From Caenorhabditis elegans (taxonomy: Eukaryota > Nematoda > Chromadorea > Rhabditida > Rhabditidae), in the NCBI RefSeq assembly GCF_000002985.6, contig NC_003281.10:2294001-2358000 (forward strand): 64,000 bases of DNA, read 5' to 3'. Below the pieces are notes generated by a model. It was not told where the DNA came from, searched no databases, and worked only from the letters and a program-made list of their open reading frames with translations. Shown here piece by piece: positions 43,501 through 53,594 of the stretch (its first letter is position 1; every line of letters starts with the position of its first letter). Both the position numbers and the translations under genes were made by a program.

Positions 43501-46500
43501 TTTTCGCATAAAATTTACAGAAACCATAGATTTTTCTCAATTTTCCGCTAAAAATCCCATTTCTCTTGATTTTTGGGTGAAAAAATCCAAATTTTAGCGT
43601 TAAAATTCAAATTTCGAAAAAAAATTTACAAAAAAAACTCTTGTTATCAGAATTTTTTGAATTTTTATAGGAAAAATTCATATTTTAGAGAACATTTCTC
43701 ATTTTTATGCAAAAAAAATCCAAAAATTTTAATTTTACAGCGTTCTACGGTTATTTTCCACTAAAAAATTCCAATTTCACGGAATTTTACAATGTTTTTC
43801 GCAAAAAATGTACAGAAACCTTCGATTTTTCTCAATTTTCCACTAAAAATCCCATTTCCCTTGATTTTTGAGTAAAAAAATCCAAATTTTAACGTATTTT
43901 TATGCAAAAAACCCAAAAATTTCATTTTTTCAGCGTTCTACGGCAGTAACAATAATAGAATCACCAAATCGTCCACCACGTCCACATGCTCCACGTCCAG
44001 TATTCATTGATGATTCAATTATTGAAGAAGAAAATGATGGAAATTTGGATGAAAAATCACTGATTGGAGTACAAATTACACCATCACGTACTTCACCAGG
44101 ACACTGTACTGTACGACGTGTTAAAGCTGAAGCTGTTCGAAAACTTAGAACACCGAAAATGTCGACGATGGATGGTAAGAAAAAATGGTGGAAATTTGAC
44201 GAAAAATAAAAAAAAAACCCGGCTGAAAATGTCAAATAACCGAAAATTTGGCTCAAAATTGAGCTAAAATAGTGAAATTTTGATTTGTTGTAAAAATTCG
44301 GAATTTTTAAGGAAATTTTGAATTTTTACTGGAAAATTTGGAATTTTTTGTGAAAATTCGGAATTTTTAAGGAAATTTTGAATTTTTTGTGTCGGCAGTT
44401 TTTCCACTGAAAAATATCTGAATTTTACCCTGAAAATGGCTAAAAAAGTCCAATTTTTCGGAAAAAAAAGGAAAATTGCTCAAAATCCTGGAAAATTGGA
44501 AGAAAACCCCGGCTGAAAATGTCAAACAACCGAAAATTTGGCTCAAAATCGAGCTAAAATAGTGAAATTTTGATTTTTTGTGAAAATTCGGAATTTTTAC
44601 TGGAAATTTGGAATTTTTAGTGAAAGTTTGGAATTTTTAGTGAAAGTTTGGAAATTTAAGTGGAAAACTGGAATTTTAACTGAAAATTTTGAAATTTTAC
44701 TGAAAATCTTGAATTTTTGTGAAAATTTTGAATTTTTACTGGAAATTTGGAATTTTCAGCGAAACATTTGAATTTTTGTGTCGGCAGTTTTTCCACTGAA
44801 AAATATCTGAATTTTACCCTAAATATTGCTAAAAATTCCAATTTTTCGAAAAAAAAAAAAGGAAAATTGCTCAAAATCCTGGAAAATTGGAAGAAAAACC
44901 GAAAATTTGGCTCAACATCGAGCTAAAATAGTGAAAATTTGATTTTTTGTGAAAATTCGGAATTTTACTGAAAATTTTGAATTTTTACTGAAAATTTTGA
45001 ATTTTCAGCGAAAAATTTGAATTTTTTGTGTCGGCAGTTTTTCCAGTGAAAAATATCTGAGTTTTACCCTAAATATTGCTAAAAATTTGAAAAAATCAAT
45101 AAAAAATTGCCCTTAAATTTGAAAAGCTTCATTTTTTCTGGAAAAAAATAATTAAATACCTCGGAATCTACAAAAATCGATTTTTTTTCCATATTCGAGC
45201 GTTTCCACTGAAAAATATCTGAATTTTACTCTAAAAATGGCTAAAAAATTCCAATTTTTCGAAAAAAAATAAGGAAAATTGCTCAAAATCCTGGAAAATT
45301 GGAAGAAAAACCGAAAATTTGGCTCAAAATCGAGCTAAAATAGTGAAAATTTGATTTTTTGTGAAAATTCGGAATTTTACTGAAAATTTTGAATTTTTAC
45401 TGAAAATTTTGAATTTTCAGCGAAAAATTTGAATTTTTTGTGTCGGCAGTTTTTCCAGTGAAAAATATCTGAATTTTACCCTAAATATTGCTAAAAATTC
45501 CAATTTTTCGAAAAAAAATAAGGAAAATTGCTCAAAATCCTGGAAAATTGGAAGAAAAATCCTAAAATTTGGCTCAAAATCGAGCTAAAATAGTGAAAAT
45601 TTGGAATTTTTACGTTTTCAGCTTGGAAAAATCGGCAAAAATCGATTTTTTTTCTGTTGAAAAGTGGGAAAAATCGAAATATGTGCAAATTTTTTCAATT
45701 TTTCCGTAACAAAGTGGAAAAAAGTACTCGTTTTTGCAGAAAATCTGATTTTTATGGAAAAAATTCAGTTCCAATAATCATCAATAAAAATTACCCTAAA
45801 ACATGGGAAATTCCGTTTTTTTTTCTTTTTCAGAATCCAGCAGTTTCAGAAAATTTAGATTTTTTTTCTGAAAAGAATGAGAAAAATGTCAAAATTCCAA
45901 CTAAAAAAATTTTAATTAAAAATTGTTTTCGAAAAAATTGAAAAATTACGGTTTTTCCAACAAAATCAATAAATTTTACCCTAAAAAATGTACAAAAATT
46001 CCCAATTTTTTCAGAATCCAGTAGCAGCAGTACCCCGCCAGACCGTCGTATTACTCGTTCCGCATCAAAAGGACTAAAAACTCCGCCAACTCCGGAGCCG
46101 CCACGTGGAATAATTGGAGTAAATCCGAATTTAACAGCCGACGCTGTCCTCCTACTGACACCCCGCCGCCGACGATCGACAAGAATTCAAAATTCATGTG
46201 CTTCTGCTGCTGCTCCTGGAGCAGCTTCACTATCGACTGAAAAGCTTACACAGAGCAGCAGAAAAAGAGCACGAACTTGTGCTGTTGGAGCAGCTTCTGG
46301 TGTTACACCAGTTGTTGCTAGTTTGACGCTGCAGGTAGATCACACGGAAAAACTCGGAAAAATTACTGAAATTTTCGGCTAAAACACTGCAACTTTTTCC
46401 TCACGATGGACGAGGAAAAGTGGTTTCTAGGCCATGGCCGAGGGGCCGACAAGTTTCAGCGGCCATTTATGTTGTTTTGTTTTCCGCCTGTTTTCTTTCG

Positions 46501-48006
46501 TTTTTCATCGATTTTTTTCGTTTTTTCTTATTAAAACTGATAAATAAATACTTTCGCAGATGCTAAAACAATTTCCAGGTAAAAAAATCATGTATTCAGT
46601 GGGCAAGCAGCGGTGAAAGTGGGAATTGTAATATGATGGATTACGGGAATACAAAAACCTAAACTTTTTCTGAAACATGATACATATGATGCTTAAATGC
46701 TGAGACTACCTGATTTTCATAACGAGACCGCTGAAAAAGTTTTGAGGTTTTCAAAATTCAACTTTTTTGGTGAAAAAGTCGAGATTTTCGCACAAAAAGT
46801 TGAATTTTGAAAACCTCAAAACTGTTTCAGCAGTCTCGTTGTGAAAATCAGGTAGTCTCAGCATTTAAGCATCATATGTATCATGTTTCAGAAAAAGTTT
46901 AGGTTTTGTATTCCCGTAATCCATCATTTTACATTGACCACTTTCACCGCTGCTTGCCCACTGAATACATGATTTTTTTACTTGGAAATTGTTTTAGCAT
47001 CTGCAAAAAGTATTTATTTATCAGTTTTAATAAGAAAAAACGGGAAAAAGCTGTGAAAAACAAAAGAAAACAGGCGGAAAACAAAGCAAGATAAATGGCC
47101 GCTGAAACTTGTCGGCCCCTCGGCCATGGCCTAGAAACCACTTTTCCTCGTTCCTCGTGAGGAAAAAGTTACAGTGTAAAATCGTGAAAATTGCCTAAAA
47201 TTTGACGATTTACACCTGAAAGTGCGCAAAATTCGAATTCCTCGTAAAATTTCAGTCTCGGGCGTCCGAAACCAAAAGTACGCAAACACCGACGACTACA
47301 GTACCCCCGGAAACACCGAATTTCACGCGATTTTCGAATTTTGAGCTGAAAAATCATGGGTAGACTAGGAAAATGGCGAGGAATTCGAATTTGATTCTAA
47401 AATTTTGCAGAAATTACTCTGAATCATACCAACGAAATTCCGAAATTTCGAACGTTTTTCGTTTAAAATCTGAAATTTTAGACAAAAAGCGTGAAAATTC
47501 GAGAGTTTTCGTGAAAAAAATTGGGAGAAAACTGAATTTTCAGCCAAAATTAGCTCGAAATCCGAAAAAATTAGATATTTAATCGAAAAATTGAAAATCG
47601 GCAATTTTTTGAAGAAAATTTTTTAAATTTCAGCTGAAAAATTGAGTTTTTACGTGAAAAAATTTGCAAAAAATTGAAAATAGCTCAATTTTTCCAAAAT
47701 TTTTCAAATTTTGAGCCCATTTTTCAGGATCATCAACTCCTCCGCCCACACACACACGCCCCGCCTCCAACTCCATCTCGCTCCGCCCCCTCGTCGCCAT
47801 CGTCGAAAAAATGTGAAATTTCTTCTTCGCTAAAAACGAGTAAATCGGCAAAAGCTTCATCTCTATCGAAACTGGATGATGGAATTATTCGAGTTTCAGA
47901 AATTGCAGACGAAGAAGATGATGATGACGTCACTATGATGAGGGGTCCACCGTCGAAAATGCGACGATTTTTTGGATATATGAAAAAAATGGTTTGGGGG
48001 AAGTAG
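37581..48006 (+). CDS. ppm-1.D: PP2C-family protein phosphatase, PPM1D/Wip1-like, 766 aa
   Basis: Exons: 37581-37661, 38003-38155, 38200-38296, 39086-39217, 40118-40426, 41284-41582, 42688-43077, 43934-44174, 46015-46334, 47728-48006, with every junction in phase. PP2C motifs in order: GGRRYMED (metal-binding Asp about 35), DGHGG (about 58), TAGTTVSCVFI, GHVGDS, DHKPE, SVARSLGDLWSY, LASDG and RADNVTIATVIF. The stretches SGVTRVVWKRPQ and FIVSPEPDLG match the human Wip1 (PPM1D) layout particularly well. In mammals Wip1 turns off ATM/p53/p38 stress signalling. The C-terminal half is an acidic then Ser/Pro/Arg-rich tail without a recognised domain, containing basic clusters (TPRRRRSTRI) that could act as nuclear signals. 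A trans-splice-type acceptor ends 7 bp before the ATG. The symbol is from memory and less certain than the family. Confidence 0.92.
39655..39800. repeat. Partial copy of the ~200-bp TATTTATTCACATTTTC element family
   Basis: Has AATAAATACCGTATTTCTGC, GACAATAGAGCACATTTGTC and GATGCGGAAGCTATGCCC but lacks the left palindrome half. PP2C gene intron 4. Confidence 0.75.
39880..39960. repeat. Copy of the GTACGCAAACACCG repeat family
   Basis: AAGTACGCAATGCGG and GTGTTTGCGTACTTTTGGGG face each other. Similar copies occur near 42110-42190, 47270-47320, 53800-53860, 56530-56780 and 60400-60480, and as a tandem array at 61630-62290. Confidence 0.7.
41800..42045. repeat. Full copy of the ~200-bp TATTTATTCACATTTTC element
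   Basis: TATTTATTCACATTTTCAAC and GCTGAAAATGTGAATAAATA form the palindrome, followed by the CATTTGTCACTCGGA tail. A GGCCACCAGC motif precedes it. PP2C gene intron 6. Confidence 0.85.
43490..43933. repeat. Tandem duplication in PP2C intron 7 copying the exon 8 edge
   Basis: 43498-43610 and 43777-43895 are copies (GATTTTTCTCAATTTTC, then AAAAATCCCATTT). ACAGCGTTCTACGG at 43738-43751 copies the exon 8 acceptor and first bases (CAGCGTTCTACGG) at 43931-43943. Confidence 0.85.
44260..45620. repeat. Large tandem repeat in PP2C intron 8
   Basis: Four units of about 240-420 bp. Each contains GAGCTAAAATAGTGAAA, TTTGTGAAAATTCGGAATTT, GTGTCGGCAGTTTTTCCA and CTCAAAATCCTGGAAAATTG. The copies near 44890-45110 and 45300-45500 are almost identical, so the expansion is recent. 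Confidence 0.88.
46385..47178. mobile_element. Long palindrome in the last PP2C intron
   Basis: ACTTTTTCCTCACGATGGAC and CTAGGCCATGGCCGAGGGGC on the left match CCCCTCGGCCATGGCCTAG and CGTGAGGAAAAAGTTACAGT on the right. Arms of about 360-390 bp meet near 46780. Ends start CACTG and finish CAGTG, without a clear TA duplication. No coding capacity. Confidence 0.88.
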
Positions 48007-49579
48007 TAATAAAGTTTTTTTTGAGATTTTTTAGACGTTTTTAGACGCGAAAATTGGCTGAAAATTGAGGCTTTTGACCGAAAATTTGCAAAAATCGAAT
48101 TTTTTGGCCGAAAATTTTCATTTTTCGCAAAAAAATCACCCAAAAACTGATTTTTTTTTGTTGAGTTTTTTACAGAAAAAATTCAAATTTTGAGAATTTT
48201 GAGCTAAAAATTTGGGCAATTTTTACGGAGAAATGCTCAAAAAAATGAATTTTATGTTAAAAATCGAGTTTTTTCGCTTAAAAAAGTGAAAATTCCGCCA
48301 AATTTCAAATATTTTCCAGCTAAAAACTTTGTTTTTGGACTATTTTTTGGCTAAAAAATCCAGTTTTCACATTAAAAATTGCCGAAAATTTGAATTTTTG
48401 GGTCAAAAATCGCTGAAAAAGCAAATTTTCCACCTAAAAACCTCGAAAAATGCTCATTTTCCCCAATTTTCCCCCCGTCAAATTTTGAATAATTATCAAC
48501 ATTTTTCCTGGTATTTAAATTCACTGTCGGTCTCTCTATTTTTCCCCCATTTTTCCACTTTTCACCCCATTTCTCACTAGTTTGTATCATTTTTTGTGCT
48601 CCGAGCTTTCGATTCTTTGCTCTTTTACTCGAAGATCATCATCCATCCAATTTTTGTTCACTTTTACCGGCTCGCGGAGCACATTTTTCGGCATTTTTGG
48701 CCATTTTTTTGTTGGAATTTTTGAGAAAATTTCACAAAAATTGAAGAATTTTAAGCTAAAAAAGTGGAAATTTCAGCGAAAATATGGATTATTTTTACTG
48801 ATTTTATCACTGAAAAATTCAGAAAAATTGGGATTTTCTAGGATTTTTTCACTGAAAAACTTGAAAAAATCCCACAAATTCTGGAATTTTCACTGATTTT
48901 TTTTCTGGAAATTTGAACAATTTTCAGCCAAAAACTGAAATTTTCCTGAAATTTCTCTAAAAATTTTGGCGAAAATTCAAATTTTCAGTTGAAAAACCAA
49001 TTTTTCTGAAAAATTTCGCTTTTTTCTCCAATAAAAATGACCCAAAAATTCCAATTTTTTTTTTCAAAAATTTGTAAAATTTACTCGATTTCTCTCATTT
49101 GTTCTTTATTTATTATTAACTAAAATATCACAAATTTCTTATAACTATTCACCTCCCAATCCATCCATCTTATCCTAATTATTTGATTTTTTTTGTGAAA
49201 AAATAAGAATTTGAACATTTTCAGCTATTTTTTTGCTGTGATTTTTGACGTTTTTTTCGTCCATTTTTACCTTTTTTTTTGCTTATTTTCAGGGTTTTTT
49301 GTCTTTTTTTTAAGTTTTTTAAAGTCGAAAATTTGAATTTTTAATGATTTTCAAACAAATTTTCGATTTTTTTTCGTTGAAAAATTAAAAAAAAACTAGT
49401 TTTTCAAAAAAAAAATTTTTTTTTAATCAAAAGTTTTGAATTTTACCCTTTTTTTTCCAGGTTTCTGACGATTTTAACCAGAATTTCTGAAAATTTTAAG
49501 CATTTTTTAATGAAAAATTCTAATTTCGCTTCAATTTCAGCCCAAATTTAATTAAAAATCCATTTTTTACAGGCTTGTG
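48007..49579. other. Intergenic region between the PP2C gene and phf-5
   Basis: AATAAA occurs 2 bp after the stop (48008-48013) and again at about 49030-49036. The rest is AT-rich with a C-rich patch at 48460-48580 (CCCCAATTTTCCCCCCGTC). A trans-splice-type TTTTTTACAG ends about 7 bp before the phf-5 ATG. No gene is seen. Confidence 0.5.
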
Positions 49580-51876
49580 ATGGCAAAACATCATCCAGAT
49601 TTGATTTTTTGCCGAAAACAGCCCGGAATTGCCATTGGAAGACTCTGTGAGAAGTGTAAGTTTAGAAAAATTATTGATTTTTCGCCTATAAACTACCGAA
49701 AAATTCAATTTTCCAGTGTAAAATTGGAATAATGTATCGATTTTCCTCGAAAAATCACTACAAATTCAACTTTTCTCTATAAGTTCCGAAATATCAAAAA
49801 AAAATTGATTTTTTTTTGAAAATTTAAATTTCCGATTATTTAAAAAAAAAGTAAACATTTCAAGCTAAAACTTTTAAAAAAAATTATTTTCTGATTATTT
49901 TCTGAAGAAAAATCGAAAAATGTGAAATTCTTAACCGAAAATGTAAAAAAGTTATCGATTTTAGTAGGAACATTCCTGAAAATTTAATTTTTCCTATTTA
50001 AAATTTATAAAAATTGGTGTTTATTGGCGAGAAATTCGAAAAAATAGTCTATTTTACAAGAAAAAACACTCAAAAAATTCAATTTTTGCAGGCGATGGTC
50101 GTTGTGTGATTTGTGATTCACATGTTCGTCCATGTACATTGGTTCGTATCTGTGAAGAGTGTAATTATGGATCATATCAGGTACAAAACACGCGGAGATC
50201 TACTGAAAAATGCTCAAAAATGAGTCGAAAATCATTGAAAATCCCGTTTTAAAATACAAAAATACAGTGAAAACTCGCAGAAATACGAAAAAATCGGAAA
50301 AATTTTGCAAATTTTGTTGTTTTTTGGGAAGTTTCCACCAAAAATCAACTGATGGCCGAACTCTTTGGATTTCTAGGCCATTGAAAACTGATTTTTCTCA
50401 AATTTTCAGTTAGAAATTGTGTTTCTCACCAATTTTCACCCCTAGAAGTTGTGTTTTTTTTTTGCGCAAGATAATTTGGTGGCCTAACTTTTGGGATTTC
50501 TAGGCCACCAATATGACAATGATGGTTTCAAGCCGTTTTTATCCTTTTTTTTAGAAGTTTTATTTGAAATAATGACAATAAAAACGATTTTAACTTGAAA
50601 ATCGTGAAGTTTTCAGTTTAAATTCCTAGAATCCCCTAAAAATCTATGTTTTTTCCGTATAAACCAAATTCTATTCAGTTTTTGGATTTGATATCAATTG
50701 GTGGTTGAACTCTTTGGATTTCTAGGCCACCAATTATCTGAACTTTTTTCCCCTGTGACTCTTGTGCCTCTATTCGTATTGATTGCAGTAAAAACGGGTA
50801 TTTATTCACATTTTCAGCCTTAAATCAGCTGAAAATGTGAATAAATACCGTATTTCTGCCAACAATTTGACAATAGAGCACATTTGTCACTCGGAGATGC
50901 GGAAGCTATGCCCAAATTTTCATTTTTCCCGAAAAACTTGTAATTTTTTACGGTTTTTCATTAATTTTTTTTTAATTTTTGAGGCTTTTTTTTGGCGAAG
51001 AGTCGCTTTTTAATCGAATTTTGAATATAAAAACTGAATTCTATGTGGTTTTTGGATTTAAAATCATTCGGTGGCCGAACTCTTTGGATTTCTAGGCCAC
51101 AAAATTTTTGAACTATTTTCCCCTGTGACTTATGTGCCTCTACTCGTTTTTTTTTGTTTGCACTAAAAACTGTATTTATTCACATTTTCATCCTCAAATT
51201 GGGCTGAAAATGTGAATAAATACCGTATTTCTGCCAACAATTTGACAATAGAGCACATTTGTCACTCGGAGATGCGGAAGCTATGCCCAAATTTTCACTT
51301 TTCACCCGAAAACTTGTGAATTTTCACGAAAATTGAAATTTTTTGATGTTCCAAGTAGATTTTCGGATGAATTTTCGCAATTTTAGCTTTAAAATGCCAA
51401 AAATTTGGAATTCTTTAAGAAAAAAATATTTTAAAGTGCCGATTTACGCCGTAAATCGACACTACAATATTATCAATAATGTGCTGCGTGCGCATAAAAC
51501 AAATACACTTAATCTGTGTATATTGCTGCGTCTTTGACCCCTCTTTTCCTTCGATAAAAATGGTAAAAATATCGATTTTTCGGTTTTTTCCTTGTTTTTT
51601 ATGGAAAATTTGAATTTTTAAAGAAAAAATTGGTAAAAAACGCTGAAAATTCACTGGAAAAATGTGTTTTTAGCGAAAAAAAATGCCTCGAAATATAAAT
51701 TTTTAATTTTTAATCTGAAAATTCCCGTGAAAAATGGGAAAATTTTCGAATTTTTCATGTTTTTTCGACTAAAAAGTCGAAAATTTTGTGAAATTTCTCG
51801 AAAAAATTGAAGTTTTCTCAATTTTCCAGCTTTTCCCCCTCAAAATGCTCCAATTTTCAGGATATTTTCATATATA

Positions 51877-51907
<31 letters not shown>

Positions 51908-52581
51908 GTGAAAAACGTTGAAAAGTTCACTTTGGAAAAAGAAAAATATGGAAAAATTCAAATTTTCCACTAAAAATTGACATTATTTGCGGAAATTACC
52001 AGCTTTTCGGCGTAAAAAACGCTAAATTTGTCAGTTTTCCGCAAAAAATGCTCGAAAATCCAAAATTTTGTGAAATTTCTCTCAAAAAACGCGTGAAAAA
52101 CGCTATTCAAAAAAGTGCAATTTTCAGCTTTTTTTTACTAATTTTTTCTTTAAAAAATTCAAATTTTTGACTGGATTTCTTCAAATTCTCCATTAAAAAC
52201 GGGTTTTTACTCAGAAAAGAGGGGAAAAACCAGGAAAATTGAAAAATTTTCATATTTTTCGACTGAAAAATGCAAAATTTTGTGAAATTTCTCTCAAAAA
52301 ACGAGTGAAAAACGGCAAAATTTACAAATTTTTCTAAAAAAAAATCGGAAAAACGCGAAATTTTCATGTTTTTTTTCGGCTAAAAATTAAAATTTCCATT
52401 TTTTTTTTTGCAGGGTCGGTGTGTGATTTGTGGTGGCGCTGGCGTCAGTGATGCATATTATTGCAAAGAATGCACAATTCTCGAAAAGGATCGTGACGGA
52501 TGCCCGAAAATTGTGAATTTGGGAAGTGCGAAGACGGATTTGTTCTACGAACGAAAGAAATTCGGATCGAAAAAGTCGTAG
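49580..52581 (+). CDS. phf-5: PHD-finger-like splicing factor PHF5A/Rds3, 110 aa
   Basis: Exons 49580-49655, 50092-50180 and 52414-52581 give 110 aa, exactly the usual family length. The product starts [20 protein letters not shown] and ends [16 protein letters not shown]. The knotted zinc-finger cysteines appear in order: [50 protein letters not shown] and DGCPKI. PHF5A is a core subunit of the U2 snRNP SF3b complex and helps recognise the intron branch point in the nucleus. Identity to the human protein is very high by eye. The second intron (2.2 kb) is filled with element copies shared with gip-1 introns. It lies in the same orientation as gip-1, about 1 kb downstream, with operon-like signals. 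Confidence 0.98.
50690..50950. repeat. ~200-bp TATTTATTCACATTTTC element with GTGGCC motif, phf-5 intron 2 copy A
   Basis: GGATTTCTAGGCCACCAATT is followed by the palindrome (ATTTATTCACATTTTCAGCC and GCTGAAAATGTGAATAAATA) and GAGATGCGGAAGCTATGCCC. Confidence 0.88.
50956..51312. repeat. ~350-bp block in phf-5 intron 2, near-identical to one in gip-1 intron 3
   Basis: Begins TTCATTAATTTTTTTTTAAT, then GAGGCTTTTTTTTGGCGAAG, a GTGGCCGAACTC motif, the palindromic element and GGAAGCTATGCCC. The same order and almost the same bases recur at 55459-55813. Confidence 0.88.
51868..51903. repeat. Long T run in phf-5 intron 2
   Basis: An uninterrupted run of about 33 T after TATATA. Length may vary between isolates or be misjudged in assembly. 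Confidence 0.8.
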
Positions 52582-53594
52582 AAATTGGCTTTTTGGCGGC
52601 GAAAATGAGCGAAAAATCACAAAATTTCGCCGAATTTTCACCTATATCACCTCTAATTTATCAAAAATGTTCCAATTTTCTGTTAATTTCCACTTTTTTC
52701 CGCTGAAAATTCCTATTTTTCTTGAAATCTGACTGAAATTTGGCTAAAAATGAGCTGGAAATATCGAAATTTGGCTGAAATCGTAAAATTCCCTTTTTGT
52801 TCCCTGAAAATTGAGCAAAAATGTCAAAATTTTGGCATTTTTGACCAAATTTTGCCTATTTTTGTGAAAATTTGCCTTTTTTTTTCGTTGTTTTTATCGA
52901 AATTTTGCTGAAATCGCGATTTTTTCCACTATTTTTCCCTAAAACATCCCTTTTTTACTGGAAATTTGGGCAACATTTTGGCATTTTTGCCTATTTTTGT
53001 GAAAATGTTACCATTTTATTGAAAAATTAGCTTAAAATGACAATATTTTCCTAAAAATTTCGAATTTCCGTGAAAAATAGCCAAAATGTCACTTATTTCA
53101 GTTAAAAATATGCCATTTCCCTGAAATTTGGCTGAAAATTCGCCTATTTTCACTTAAAATTCCGCAAAAAGCCCTTTTTTTCACTCAAAATGTTCAATTT
53201 TTCCCTGAAATTTGCCTGAAAAATCGATATTTTCACTCATTTTCACCTTAAAAATTGTCTTTTTCCCCCATTTTTTCCAATTTTCCTCTACCCTTTTATC
53301 AATTTTCGAATAAATTATCGATTTTTCTGTAATTTTTCCCTTTTTTTGCTGTGTTGTGCTGGTTTTGTTACCTATTTGTGTATATTTATCTCTATTTTTT
53401 ACGGGAATTTTCAGTTTTCCCCGAATTTTTCTGAATTAAAATCACTAAAAATCGATTTTTCTTCCTGAAAATTGGGTAATTTTGCGAGAAATTTAATTTT
53501 TGTTTAAAAAAAAACTAAAATCTGAATATTTTTTGGAGAAAATTAACCAAAAACTTGAAATTTTATGAAAAAAAAATGGAAAAATTTCAGATAA
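52582..53594. promoter_or_regulatory. phf-5 3' region and inter-cistronic region before gip-1
   Basis: AATAAA at about 53309-53314 is followed by a U-rich stretch (GGTTTTGTTACCTATTTGTG). AATTTCAG ends about 5 bp before the gip-1 ATG at 53595. The acceptor lies some 265 bp after the likely cleavage site, compatible with an SL2-type downstream operon gene. The rest is AT-rich and featureless. Confidence 0.5.
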
